From assembly GCF_964340395.1 (NCBI RefSeq), contig NC_135558.1, forward strand, positions 21,999,564-22,063,563: a DNA stretch of 64,000 nucleotides. The letters run 5' to 3'. This document shows, one piece after another, positions 1 to 12,202 of the stretch; positions within the stretch are counted from its first letter, which is position 1, and each line of letters opens with the position of its first letter. This stretch comes from Glandiceps talaboti (taxonomy: Eukaryota > Hemichordata > Enteropneusta > Spengelidae). The position numbers were made by a program, and so were the translations under genes. The notes beneath the pieces were generated by a model. That model searched no databases. It saw only the letters and a program-made list of their open reading frames with translations, and was not told the DNA's origin.

Positions 1-239
1 AGAAATATCTCCACCAAAGTGTAAACTACAATCAAGAGATACGGCATCGGAGTAATATACCAAGTCTACATCGAAGTGTGTATGAATGCTGACCAAGTTC
101 AATAAATACCATATACTGTATATTAACATTACATTATATTTCTGGCCTTCTATATATAATTATTGCAATACTTCAGGCAGACAGGTGTGAAACAATAGCG
201 CCAATGGCGTTGTACCACAACTGTAGAGTGTTAAAAATG

Positions 240-1060
240 TTTATCCACATGGTGAGCCATGCCTTCGTACATGTATAGGTGTTCATTTGCTGAACGATTA
301 TCCAGTTGCCTATCCAAACCTGTTGATATCTTTGCAATATACATGATCATTTCGCTGTTGCTATGGGCGGGGTCTGTTGCTCGACATATTTGCTCATATT
401 TGTTGAATGTGCATTCACTTGTCGATGAATCACTGATGTTATCTTTGCAACATAGGTGATCATTTGGCTATTGCTATGGGTGGGGTCTTGTTGCTAGGTA
501 TATTTGCACACATTTTGTGAATGTTTAATCATTTGTCTATTAATCCGTGTTATCTTTGCAATATACATGATAGTTTGGCTATTGGTATTGGCATGGTCTT
601 GTTGCTAGGTAAATTTGCATCATTTTGTGAATGTTTATGTATTTGGCTATTAATCCCTGTTGTTATCTTTGCAATATACATGATAATTTGGCTGTTGCTG
701 TGGCGTGGTCTTGTTTCTAGGCACATTTACATACATTTTTTGAATGTTTATTCATTTGTCTATGAATTCCTGTTATCTTTGCACATATACGTGATACTTG
801 GGCTGTTGCTATGGGTGTGGTCTTGTTGCTAGGCACATTTACATACATTTTGAATGTTTATTCACTTGTCTAAGAATCATCTTTGTGAAATACACAACCG
901 TTTGGCTATTGCTATTGGCACAGTCATGGTTGCAAGGGATATTTGCATACATTTTTGAATATTTACTCATTGCCTACCAGATGATGTTGTAATTCGACCA
1001 AAATGTACTACAATTTGGTTGTTGCTAATGGCGTGTCGTGGTGGCTAGGGCCAATTGCAT
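240..1060. repeat. Degenerate ~112-bp tandem repeat
   Basis: About seven diverged units. The anchor ATCTTTGCAATATACATGAT or a variant recurs at 328, 441, 552, 665, 775 and 879 (spacing 104-113 bp), each followed by a 'TTTGGCTATTGCTATGG' stretch and 'GTCTTGTTGCTAGG'. A last weak unit runs to about 1060. Short open frames across it are accidental. The array is old, because units differ by roughly 15-25 percent by eye. Confidence 0.8.
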
Positions 1061-1560
1061 CAAAATGTTTTGAAGAAAGTCTGCAGGGTAACACTAGAAA
1101 CATCTCACCAAGTTTCAGTCTAATTGACCAAGTACTTTTTGAGGTATAATTTTTTGACCAAAATTCACATTTTTACACCTAATTTGCATATCGCTGATGA
1201 GATCATTATATGCTTAATATTTCTTATTCTATACACCCTCAGATGCATCCCCATTAAATTTCAGTCCAATCTACTGAGTAGTTTGGGAATTAAATAAAAA
1301 GACACATATTTAGCCCTAATTTGATGGAATTGCGTCATGAACAGTCTCAATTTGCACACACCTAAGAATGTTCCCACCAATTTCAGGCCAAACTGCCTAG
1401 TAGCTTTGGAGTTTAAATGTTTGACAAAAATTCACATTTTTGACCCAAAATGCACACCTCTGATGCGATCATTTTCATTTGAACAATTTTCCATCTACAG
1501 GCTGTAAGTCCCTGCCAAACATCAAGCCAATCGGTATGTTGGTTTTTGACTTTAAGTCGT
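1061..1560. repeat. Degenerate ~130-bp repeat units next to (AC)n
   Basis: Related segments recur near 1120, 1256, 1380 and 1515. Each contains a 'TTTCAGTCCAAT'-like core and then an 'AAAATTCACATTTTT'-like tract. The block follows the 112-bp array directly and ends in the (AC)n tract, so 240-1627 may be one transposon-like unit with core repeats and a terminal microsatellite. Confidence 0.55.
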
Positions 1561-1561
1561 T

Positions 1562-1627
<66 letters not shown>
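1562..1627. repeat. (AC)n microsatellite
   Basis: About 33 uninterrupted AC dinucleotides. Confidence 0.97.
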
Positions 1628-1628
<1 letters not shown>

Positions 1629-1693
1629 TTCACCATGCCTATGGCACTACTGAACCTAGTTCAGTTGTGCTAAAAGTACTCTGTGACACAAAA

Positions 1694-1887
1694 CATGTAT
1701 GTGTATGTATGTATGTATGTATGTATGTATGTATGTATGTATGTATGTATGTATGTATGTATGTGTGTGTATGTGTGTGTATGTGTGTATGTGTATATAT
1801 GTGTATGTATGTATGTATGTATGTATGTATGTATGTATGTATGTATGTATGTATGTATGTATGTATGTATGTGTGTGTGTGAGTGTA

Positions 1888-1928
<41 letters not shown>
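1694..1928. repeat. Compound (ATGT)n/(GT)n microsatellite
   Basis: Two long ATGT blocks are separated by GT-rich interruptions, and a pure GT run ends near 1928. Long frames on both strands here encode only Cys-Met-Tyr-Val or Ile-His-Thr-Tyr periodicity and are not genes. Confidence 0.96.
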
Positions 1929-1930
<2 letters not shown>

Positions 1931-2688
1931 TAACCACATATTTATTATCAACATCGCCATATTGATATTCAACGGCAACAACAAGTTGGAAAGATAGATT
2001 TGTCGAAACATGGAATATATCTACTCACCAGTTCTACTGAGCCATAATGTCGACGACTAAATACACCACGCCTAGATGCAAGCTCTGTAGCAGGGGAGCT
2101 GAAAGTAAAATGAAATTATGTCAATAAAGAATATATGTCATGTGTAATTTAATGATTGCTATACGGGAATATATTGGTACAATATTTGTGATAGGCTATT
2201 GCCAATATTGATAACTATTGGCATCGTACAATACATTGCTGGACATTGTCAAATACTTTGAAATCAATCGTATTGTTTAAGCACAAAAGAATTCCACAGA
2301 TTAACAGATTAGTTGTATGAAAGCCCCCCCCCCCTACCACTCTGGTTGTATAACAATGTACGGAATTAAATTTTATATAAAAACTATGTAACCTACGCAC
2401 ATACATTCATTAATTGTGACAAAAATATATCAACATATCAAAAGAAACGAACCGTGAGGTAACAGGAAGTTCCGATAAAGAGGTAGTTCATGACGCTAGC
2501 TATATGCAATTATAGTATATGTCGTCTTGTGGTGACATTGTTTAGATTACTGCCATGGTTTCAAATAATAAGATAGTTATTAATAAATGTACGTGTTAAA
2601 ATATGTTCACCAACGCACTTTGGTTGATTCGATCTTCATGAAAGTCACACAAATACACTCTACGGTTCTAGGCCCGTTGCCTCCGGTC
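1929..2688. other. No gene seen
   Basis: AT-rich sequence with a short poly-C run near 2323-2334. No frame, splice pair or repeat is convincing. Confidence 0.5.
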
Positions 2689-3098
2689 CGTTGCCCCTAC
2701 ATTTTGTGCCCCCGGCCTTTTGCCCCTAGGAACTTATCACCGTCAACGGCAATTCCTTTAGCCGAAGGACAAGGCGCAGACTGATTTTTGTTATGCACTT
2801 TATTTGTGAACACACCACTTCCTTCATGTAATGACACCCAAAATTAGCACTAAAGTCTTTTACACGATTTGTGGTAAAGTATCCAAGGCATCGAACATTC
2901 AAACATAAAATTTCCTTGGAACAAACAGTACAATGTGTTATTTCTAATTCGCAGTAATTTCTAACATTTGAATTATGCGATAACTATTGCCATTTACTGT
3001 TGTCATGTCGAGTAAAACTAAATTAAAGTTTCTAAAAGTACTTCCGATTCAGGTGAGGGTGCAAAAGGCCGGGGGGGGGGCAAAAGGACAGGGGCAAT
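2689..3098. mobile_element. Element bounded by C/G-rich inverted repeats
   Basis: The left arm (2691-2726) reads TTGCCCCTACATTTTG followed by a C run and GGCCTTTTGC. The reverse complement of 3057-3097 reads TTGCCCCTGTCCTTTTG followed by a longer C run and GGCCTTTTGC. The arms match at about 30 of 36 positions and enclose ~330 bp of AT-rich DNA with no coding capacity. It could be a MITE-like element or an inverted pair of a simple C-rich repeat. No target duplication was found. Confidence 0.45.
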
Positions 3099-3136
3099 GT
3101 ATGTATGTATGTATGTATGTATGTATGTATGTATGT
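3096..3136. repeat. (ATGT)n microsatellite
   Basis: About ten ATGT units abut the right arm of the C/G-rich inverted repeat. Confidence 0.95.
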
Positions 3137-3992
3137 ACCAAACTGATATCTTATGTAGTATTACTAGTAAATCAGCAAGATGCTGTAGAAAGATCATGTT
3201 TGAGTGTACTATTCGATTTCTACGAATACGCTATGCAAAACCATTCTTAGTATTGAGTAATGGATACATGTTTACTTTCCAATTACATGCATCTTGTTTG
3301 ATCAATGTTTGGTTTTGTACTTACTGAATTAAAATTATTTTAAAAAAAATTACAGCATAAGTAAAAAAATAAGCAATGATATAATTATTTAAAGAAAGGG
3401 GAAAAGTTAACGCATGTAAAGCTGCTGACGGAATTTAATTTTGCGTTCTTTGGAAGTACTCAGTACTTAAGTGAATATGATTTGAAAGTACATCGTCATA
3501 TTTACCACTTAGTGCATGAGTACAAGTCACGTGTTTCTCATCCATACTGTACTCCAAGAGATCTTGTGTCAAGTAAAATGCTATACTTCATGTACCGGTG
3601 TCCATTATTGCTTATATAAATACAAACCTAACGTTGTGTTGGTATTTATTAGCAAAACATGTTGATTTTTTCCTGTTCCATTGCTGACGTCTTCGTTCTT
3701 TGTAACTTAACAGGCGGAAGTCCATTAAAGACACCTCCAGGGCTCAACAGCGAATGTTCAACTCTTTTCGATAAGAGCATAATCAAATGACGATGTAGTT
3801 GTTAATGCGTCTATGTCCTGAATACGTACACGTGTATTGCCAAGAAGCATATTTCATGTATCGTGCTAACATTCAATAATAAAAACTAACGTTATATATT
3901 GTTCGATATTTGAAGTAACTGTAGTCTGTCGAATAAAGTGCGTTCAGACTATACTTTACCAATACCTCGTCATATCGATATCAACAACTAAT

Positions 3993-3993
<1 letters not shown>
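3137..3993. other. No gene seen
   Basis: AT-rich, apparently unique sequence. No convincing exon or repeat. Confidence 0.45.

Positions 3994-4065
<72 letters not shown>
3994..4065. repeat. (AC)n microsatellite
   Basis: About 36 AC dinucleotides. Confidence 0.97.
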
Positions 4066-4066
<1 letters not shown>

Positions 4067-6196
4067 CATAGCGACAGCAATACTCAAATTAACTATTGAT
4101 GTACAACAGATCAGGATTTACACGTGATAAAACTGTTTGTGCTTGAATGTTCATTTGACGTACTTAGATTTCGTTGCCTACAGAACGATGCACAAATCTT
4201 ATTAAGTAGTGTACAACACTTATCTGACGTATGAAGTAATCAATATATGATTGGACAATATTTGTTGACAGTGGATTTAATATAGATTTGTCAATCTGAC
4301 AAGATGTACATGTAAAATTAATGACAAGTTGAGTAGCTCTGCGGTAACTAGGACATTTGATCTTAACCTATGCCCTTACTTATTTAATGTGAATAGTAGC
4401 TTGAAGTTAAAATATTATCGAGTTTTGAAAGTGACTATTAGTACAATTTTAGACATTGTCAATGATTTACTAGTTCTGGATTAATACTTGATTGATACTT
4501 CAACATACGCAAACAAGTGAAAAGCCAAATACGAATATGTGTTTAAGCACAATGCTGACAATATAAATTCAGACTGAGGATATTATAGTCAAATATATCG
4601 AGAGCTTGGTTAATTGAGGTTTTGATAGAATAACACCACAAGGACACCAAACAATGACATGGAATAATAATGAATTGATTTATAAACAGCTACGAATAGA
4701 ATATATTGTTACATTGTAAAGAATAAAACAAAAGGTTTACCAATCAATTTACCACTGATTTACATGGATATCATTTTCAATGATATCGTCTATAGCTTGC
4801 TTTATTTACCGTATAATTACTACTTTAACATAACATTTGTTGCGGTCAGTACACTAAAGTCAGGATTTCACATCACATAGTATCTATTAGAATGCATTCA
4901 TGTAAGAGCAATAAGCATAATATTTAAATTGATAAACTGGAAATATAGGCTTGGAAGTTTAGAGTTTGGTTTGCGTTATGGTCAACGATTCAGAATGTTA
5001 CTTTCGTTTGCCTTGAAAGGTACAATTCAAGCAAAAGATGATAGCAATGATCAAATAGAGAACCTCGCTAGACGAGATTTATCATAATGCAATATACATT
5101 GTCGATGGGGGATACAATCCATTCAGAAACAATCAAACAGTTTACTTTGACAATTGCCTCAGGTAAAACAAGTCTACCACGCATGACTCGTGCGTTATTT
5201 GTAATTTTAGTGGCATAAAAACGCCGCCAGCTTTCACTGTTGCATGTGACATAGTCATCCATCATTTATGTATATAACAGTCGGTATATAATAGGGCGTA
5301 TGGTGGCACAAGTTGCTATGGAATATTTGTGAATGCATATTTGTGAAGGCATTACGCAACGGTTTTTGCAATGTTACGCGACAGGAAATATATATATAAT
5401 TATGTATATATATTCATCATCATCATCATCATTATTGTCACCGACAGAAATATTCAAGTGTTTGAGTTGTAGCTTTTATTTGACGGCAGTCTGTCAACAT
5501 CCAACTTGAAGGTCATACATATACTGTGTGGTAGATATAACCTAATTTGCATTGCTACCGGAACTTACGAACCTTAACCTTAGTTCTGGGACTTCGTATT
5601 GTAGCTAGATTTTTTATGTTGACTGTCTTTCATCAGACTTGAGTTGATCTGGCACACATTGAGACATATGACAAATTATAAACAGAGTAATTATAGGAAG
5701 TCTTAATAGTATGGTACAGCTACCTGATACCTCTGTGATGTGCTGAATAATTATCATAATTTGAACATCGGGGAGGTATACAGTTAAATCGTGCAAATGA
5801 TGCTTCACCAGTCTAATTGATGTCGTTATTTGTGTTAATGGTCTTGCGGAATAACAGTAACACAGTCACGTTTTAACTGGGGTCCATATCATGAAAATGA
5901 AGATTTGCGGTCAATTTGAGCTTAACGTCATTTGGTCGGGCTTTTTTCTGCTAGTAGACATTACTAAGTAAAAGCTAAACAACCACTAAACACACTGATC
6001 CGTTGGTGAGTGTGTACACAACGGCTCTGTCGACGTGTAGTTTTACCGTGTGTAGCAAAATAGAGAAGTAATGTAACTACCAAAGTGGTCTCAGCTGGAC
6101 AAGCTATTTACTCGTTGGGCCATGTACACAGCATTCGTTCCACTATCACTGTCGATAGTGTGTGACGCCTAGTCATATATCAAGAATTATTATAAG
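4066..6196. other. No gene seen; short (CAT)n
   Basis: AT-rich sequence with a (CAT)n run near 5411-5432. A TTTATT at about 5473, which is AATAAA on the minus strand, could be a polyadenylation signal for the minus-strand exon candidate at 6241-6440. That link is only positional. Confidence 0.4.
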
Positions 6197-6227
6197 TGAC
6201 TGACTGACTGACTGACTGACTGACTGA
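6197..6227. repeat. (TGAC)n microsatellite
   Basis: Nearly eight TGAC units, just downstream of the minus-strand stop at 6241. Confidence 0.95.
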
Positions 6228-6240
6228 ATTTCTTTATGAA

Positions 6241-6440
6241 CTAGACAAACCTTTTTGTGCGCCTACGATTGAACTGGAAAAAATCCGACTCGTCATCATC
6301 GCTGTCACCAGAACTGCATGGTATGTCTTTAAAATGGTTATTCTGCGCGTGCTTCCTTGATCTACGACGACTGATACCAAAACTACCACATCGTTCCCAC
6401 AGTGCGTTCATCATTGTTATGTGTACAATGCACAATGGTT
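6241..6440 (-). CDS. Candidate terminal exon, acidic/basic C-terminus
   Basis: I do not recognise the protein. The minus-strand frame ends in a stop at 6243-6241 and reads as low-complexity charged protein: an Arg-rich stretch (ISRRRSRKHAQNN), an acidic serine patch (SSGDSDDDESDFF, typical casein-kinase-2 target composition) and a basic tail (NRRRTKRFV). This is unlike the Ile/Tyr/Leu-rich frames of the surrounding AT-rich DNA. A possible acceptor is the AG at 6442-6441 after a CTTACTAA branch-like motif, although the spacing is short. A second is the AG at 6384-6383. In-frame ATGs near 6391 would also allow a small ORF. It reads like the last coding exon of a nuclear protein. Neighbouring exons were not found, and chance or a processed fragment remains possible. 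Confidence 0.4.
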
Positions 6441-7999
6441 CTGAATTTAGTAAGTTGATCACGGTAAGATGCGTCCAAGTTGTACTTCATAATAGTCAGT
6501 GGTGTTGAAATAATGGACGAGTCAATGAAACTCCCTAGCCCAGTGACAAAATGTACGTCAACGATTCCTTCCTTTCTTCATATATGATTATTAATCTTTT
6601 AAAAAAAATTTCTAGTAACAGTCGATCAAAAATAGTAGACAAGACCAGAACCCACGGCCGTTAAGAGTTACGTCATGGCTTAGTACCAATGTAAGCCAAT
6701 TGTGGTACGTTATGAAAGTAACACGTAATGTGATGCGAAATTGCAAATAACAATGATTATAACACACTGAGTGTTTCACGGTACGGAATGCACAGCAATC
6801 AACTCTACCTACCGATAGATGGCGCTCTAATACACCAAAAGAGCAACTTTGGTTGCCGTGTTTTAATGCCAACTGCAATTTCGGCAGTTGCTAACGAAGC
6901 AACGGAACTTGGTCAACACTTGTAATGAATTTGCAAATTATGGCCCATTGTAAATATCCCAGTAAGCGTCAGCATTGACAATTCTGAAAATTGTTGAAGA
7001 GTTTATTTGTTCCAAATTAAAATTTGATTGTTGAAAGGGGTTCTGATTGCGGAGAGTTGTACGTAGAAGAATGCACACGTGAATAGTCTCAATGTAATGT
7101 CTACATGTAGCTAGTTGGTAACAAAGAGTACTGTCGAAGTAACATAGTCTTAAGCCTCGTTTTCGATAATAATCAGTAAAAGGAAACACACATGTAATGA
7201 TAATATAAGCCAAGCTACATTGTAATTGATAAACAAATCACAGCCGCCATTAGCATCTTACAGGTGGTTACAATGGATCAGTAGTCATCTCGAACTACCG
7301 CCCTCTATCTACAGCACAAGGATGGCAAGAAGTATCATGTGGTATACCTTGAAATATGTGGCAGTGTAGGAATAGTGTATCAATTCGAACAAGAAATGGT
7401 TTTGGACAGACACGATAAATATTGGGTAATCGTATACCCTTTTCATCGACAGATGCAGCAAATTAGAACACGCCAACGAATATCTTTGATTTGATTTTAA
7501 AGACAACAGAAATGATAGCAGACTTCCAATGTCTACGCTCTTATATGTACAACTTCGAGCCCCTTTGCGAATATTTTCTCAAAAAATGATTAGTTGCATG
7601 TCAGGACGCCGAGTATTAAAATATGATTACTATTTTTTCTCAGTAAATAAATTATCGTTTTGACACTGTAATAAATTTTTGTGTATGACACAGCTATTAC
7701 GAGAGGGCCCTTTGGTACAATGTATTCTGCTTCTTGGGTTTACTTTTGTGTGTGGTCACAAATGTTGGTTTGTTTATAGAGACAGTATAATTGATTTGGT
7801 TGGACGTGTCAAGTAAAATGTGATGTTCTGTATGTAGGTACAGTTTGGGTAGTCACCGTTAGTCTTGAACACTTACGGATGTTCTAGATGATGTCCAAGT
7901 GTGGTTTCATTAACATTGTTGAAAAAAATGTCTTGGATTACCGTTGGCGAGCAAGCTTATTAAGACGATTGTGTATATGTGTTCCTGGCACAAACTGTA
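6441..7999. other. No gene seen; CTCF-like motifs
   Basis: Mostly AT-rich single-copy sequence. Two matches to the CTCF core AGRKGGCRS occur at 6817-6825 (plus) and 7298-7306 (minus). No convincing exon. Confidence 0.4.
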
Positions 8000-8880
8000 T
8001 TTCAAGTAGGTATAAGATAGTCTACTTAAGTGGGTATATGATGGTCTATTTAAGTTAGTATGTGACGGTAGACTTACGTTAGTTAGTACAGAACGGTCTA
8101 TTCAAGTTAATGCATGTATCTAATGGTCTATTCACCAAGTATGTATAGGACAGTCTATTCAAGTTATTATATAATCGTCTTCCAGTTAGTATATAAATGA
8201 TAGGCTATTTAAATTATATGGTGGTCTATTCAAGTTGCTATGTGACGGTATATTCGCGTTAGTCAGTATAAGATGGTCTATTCAAATTAGTATAGAATGG
8301 ACTATTAGTATAGGACGGTATATTCGAGTTAGTATATAATTGACTATTAGTATAGGACTGTCTATTCGAGTTAGTACAGAATGGACTATTAGTATAGGAC
8401 GGTCTATTCGAGTTAGTACAGAATGGACTATTAGTGTAGGACGGTCTATTCGAGTTAGTACAGAATGGACTATTAGTATAGGATGGTCTATTCGAGTTAG
8501 TATAGAATGGACTATTAGTGTAGGACGGTCTATTCGAGTTAGTATAGAATGGACTATTAGTGTAGGACGGTCTATTCGAGTTAGTATAGAATGGACTATT
8601 AGTGTAGGACGGTCTATTCGAGTTAGTATAGAATGGACTATTAGTATAGGACGGTATATTCGAGTTAGTATAGAATGGACTATTAGTATAGGATAGTATA
8701 TTCGAGTTAGTATAGAATGGACTATTAGTATAGGACGGTCTATTCGAGTTAGTATAGAATGGACTATTAGTATAGGACGGTCTATTCGAGTTAGTATAGA
8801 ATGGACTATTAGTATAGGATGGTATATTCGAGTTAGTATAGAATGGACTATTGGTATAGGATAGTATATTCAAGCTAGTA
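8000..8880. repeat. 42-bp minisatellite, degenerate on its left side
   Basis: From about 8280 to 8880 a 42-bp unit ('GGTCTATTCGAGTTAGTA' plus 'GAATGGACTATTAGT') repeats about 14 times with few substitutions. From 8000 to 8280 related but decayed units extend the array. The period is divisible by three, so both strands stay open for hundreds of bases: the minus strand gives a 14-residue SYTNSPFYTNSNRP peptide repeat. The unmatched flanks, the simultaneous opening of the opposite strand and the absence of a signal peptide argue against a real gene. Confidence 0.93.
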
Positions 8881-9346
8881 CAGTATAATTATGTTTTAAT
8901 TCTATATATGAGTAAACACACTGCCATGGATAATGTGATGTAAACTGAACACTTAATATATAATCGAACTCTAGGCTATAGATAGCATTGGATATATCTG
9001 ACTTGTTATATCGCCCTCTGTACATATCCTACCAAACCATTATCTTAAATAATTGATTTAAGTTATATGAGACTGTGGAAACAACTAATATAACTTGACC
9101 CACATGAGACAACCTTATCAAAGTGGAAACATAACAATATAATATACATTATTGATTGAACAATATTATTGTTTAGATGGTAATATTATTTATTATTTAT
9201 TATTTAAAATGTAGGTGAATACTACAAGCACTTGGAGGTACAAATAAAGGAAGACACAATTCTAAGTATGGCAACATTATGAAATCACGTTCACATATGA
9301 ACATATTTATATTGTTAATTATAATATTAACATTAACAGCGCACGA
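8881..9346. other. No gene seen
   Basis: AT-rich, with a CGCCCTCTG motif near 9012. Nothing else supportable. Confidence 0.45.
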
Positions 9347-9556
9347 AAACGAAATGTTTTAAAGATATGTAGAGGGCGCCATATACAAACGCAAGATGTG
9401 CTCATTGAGTCACAGCAAACGAAATGTTTTAAAGATATGTAGAGGGCGCCATATACAAACGCAAGATGTGCTCATAGAGTCACAGCAAACGAAATGTTTT
9501 AAAGATATGTAGAGGGCGCCATATACAAACGCAAGATGTGCTCATAGAGTCACAAC
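9347..9556. repeat. 70-bp minisatellite, three near-identical copies
   Basis: GAAATGTTTTAAAG recurs at 9351, 9421 and 9491, exactly 70 bp apart, with almost no divergence. Each unit carries TGTAGAGGGCGCCATA, whose AGAGGGCGC part (9371, 9441, 9511) matches the core of the animal CTCF motif. Confidence 0.95.
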
Positions 9557-9625
9557 AGATATATCTCAAACATATCAACAGAAATATTTTATATCTCGAA
9601 AACGTTTTGCCTCTACTATCCCTTC

Positions 9626-9687
9626 TGTGTTGTGTTGTGTTGTGTTGTGTTGTGTTGTGTTGTGTTGTGTTGTGTTGTGTTGTGTTG
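9626..9687. repeat. (GTGTT)n pentanucleotide
   Basis: About twelve GTGTT units. Confidence 0.97.
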
Positions 9688-10204
9688 CAATATTATATTA
9701 GAACACATTTTCATGCAATAAATCACATTTGTACATTTTTATCCGTTAATTTACACATTTCTATTCTTAACATCACCATTGACATGATTAAATGTTTCAA
9801 TGTTTGTTTTCATACATGGTTCTAGTCTGTTCGTTAACCCCTTCATGACATTAATAATATTGCCAAGGGATACACAATAGGAATATCAAAACAATAGAGA
9901 GATGTCCGGGTAGCCGTATCATGTAGGTCGTGTCAGTAGTATATATATACATATATATTACAGTTATTATACCTTCCTACCACAATACAGCAGTTTTTAT
10001 TTTTATGATTTTTTCCTGGTGATCAAAGATTTAGTAACCAAAGCGCCTTTCTCTTAGATTCCAATATGTCTTCTTTATATTATGCATTCACTACACCTAC
10101 ACTGAAGACGTCACTTTAAGCCACAGGGTATATATTGGATAACGTCCTAAAGGGTTTTCCAACGGGACCCTACTTATCACTTAAATTGATTACAATAAAT
10201 TATC
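9688..10204. other. No gene seen
   Basis: AT-rich sequence with no supportable feature. Confidence 0.45.
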
Positions 10205-10797
10205 AATATTTGTACATACCACACATGTATATAGTACATACCACACATGTATATAGTACACACCTCACGTGTATATAGTACATTCATCACAGGTATACAG
10301 TGCATACCACACATGTATATAGTAATACAACACAGGTATACAGTAATACCACACATATATATAGTAATACAACACAGGTATACAGTACATACCTCACGTG
10401 TATACAGTACACACCACACATGTATACAATACAGTACATACCTCACGTGTATACAGTACACACCACACATGTATACAATACATACCTCACGTGTATACGG
10501 TACATACCTCACGTGTATATAGTACATACCTCACGTGTATATAGTATATACCTCACGTGTATATAGTATATACCAAACATGTATATAGTACATACAACAC
10601 AGGTATACAGTACATCCCACACAGGTATATATTACATGCAACACAGTTATACAGTACATACCTCACATGTGTACAGTAATACAACACATGTATATAGCAC
10701 ATCACGCATATATATAGTATATACCACACGTGTATGTAGTATATACTACACACTGTCAGGTATATAGTACATTACACACGTGTATATAGTACATGAT
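10205..10797. repeat. 22-bp minisatellite with palindromic cores
   Basis: About 26 units of the form GTACATACCNCACRTGTATA plus TA, with 20-22-bp variants. The centre of each unit is a palindrome, ACATGT or CACGTG. About nine units contain CACGTG, the E-box/USF-type site. Both strands stay open for ~90-115 codons as a by-product. No coding evidence. Confidence 0.93.
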
Positions 10798-11849
10798 GTG
10801 AATGATGAAGAGAACCTTCTACAAGACACAGCAAATTGCAGTAAGATATAGTTGAAGGAAAATAGAATCCTTGACTCCATGTCATAAATATTCAAACGTC
10901 AAGCTGCAAGCTATTAACTTGACAAGCATTGTTATTTTAATATATAACAAATGACTGTGGGAGGACATGACTAAACATTATATAACAACATATATTTATA
11001 GAATATGACCTTAAATAACCTGCAGTATGTAGTTGAAATGGTCAGTATATTCATCTACGTACCATTCAGCGCTATTACTCAAACACTTTTCTAGACACTC
11101 ATCCATGTTTCGCCAGTCTCATGGTCTTCTTTGCCAAGAGACAATTTTGCATAAGATGTGTAGGAACTTAATATAGGAAAGGCACTAAACAAAGTATATG
11201 CAAACACATCAAGCCTATGGTGATGATGTTATATTAGTATGGTTGTAAAGTGCGATACCGTTTGTTTGAGCTAACCTCTGTTTACAAGAGTCTGTTGTCA
11301 AAAACTTGTAATATGCCTTTCAAATGGCTGTTGTGTGTTCCACATCTTTAGCTAAGATCAGATCTATCTAAATAGATATAGAGGTTGACATCTTCTAGCA
11401 CAACTTACAATGTTCCGTTTTGATCAAAGCACAACTTACGAGCTAAATGGGGTATTGTCTCTTTGTCTTCTTGGAAAACACAGTTCCCCAACAGTTTATT
11501 TCTGTGCGATTAACAGATGAAATAATAAATATTTTGTTAAACTCTGACTTGGAAGGTAATGGTCAGGGTCAAATACAAAGATACATTGTACAAACAGAAT
11601 GTTATGTCTGATATAAGAACATAAATGAATCAAGTGACTGTATCGTTTTGTTCCTGACTTACAAATAGTTGTTTTTCACACTAAATATAGCTGCTATTCT
11701 GTAAAAAAGGTTAAATGGGCAAAACAATTAATGCATATAAGTATTTTCCTTATTCTTTATCATCTGTGCTGAAGAGCTGGGAATAAATGTCGCACTTGAA
11801 TTTGAATATGAGAATGTCTGCGATATGCTTGTTTTGATTATTGACCCTG
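10798..11849. other. No gene seen
   Basis: AT-rich apparently unique sequence. Confidence 0.45.
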
Positions 11850-12202
11850 AAAGTCAAGTTTAAGTTCAAAGTCGTATAAGAAAGCTTGCACCTGGTGTAG
11901 GAGTAGACATTTGAATGGCGTATTTATTTACTACCCGTTTTGATAATGTGTTACTTTACTATACTTTACTATTCAGTAAAATATGATGTGGGTACCAAAT
12001 GTAATCCTTGTGTATATTTCTCTTGGTCTGCATTACTTGTGAACATGATTTAAAAGAAATTGGTCACACATAAGTTTTACAAAGTCTCTGTAATATGTCA
12101 GAATTGGCTTTATTTTCATAATTAATCGTGGGAGTCAAAGATCAAGGTCTCAAAAGAAAGCTTGCACCAGATAATTTGGCGATAGACACTTGAATGGAGT
12201 GT
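11850..12202. repeat. Two diverged copies of a dispersed repeat segment
   Basis: AAGAAAGCTTGCACC, followed by a G-rich spacer and AGACAYTTGAATGG, occurs near 11880-11920 and again near 12155-12196. Both are preceded by GTCAA-rich text. The copies sit ~275 bp apart in the same orientation and look like fragments of one old interspersed repeat. Confidence 0.5.

Noticed and set aside
1656-2011. Long frames of Ile-His-Thr-Tyr or Cys-Met-Tyr-Val repeats (also at 17579-18094)
   Set aside because: They are translations of (ATGT)n and (GT)n microsatellites, open in several frames on both strands.
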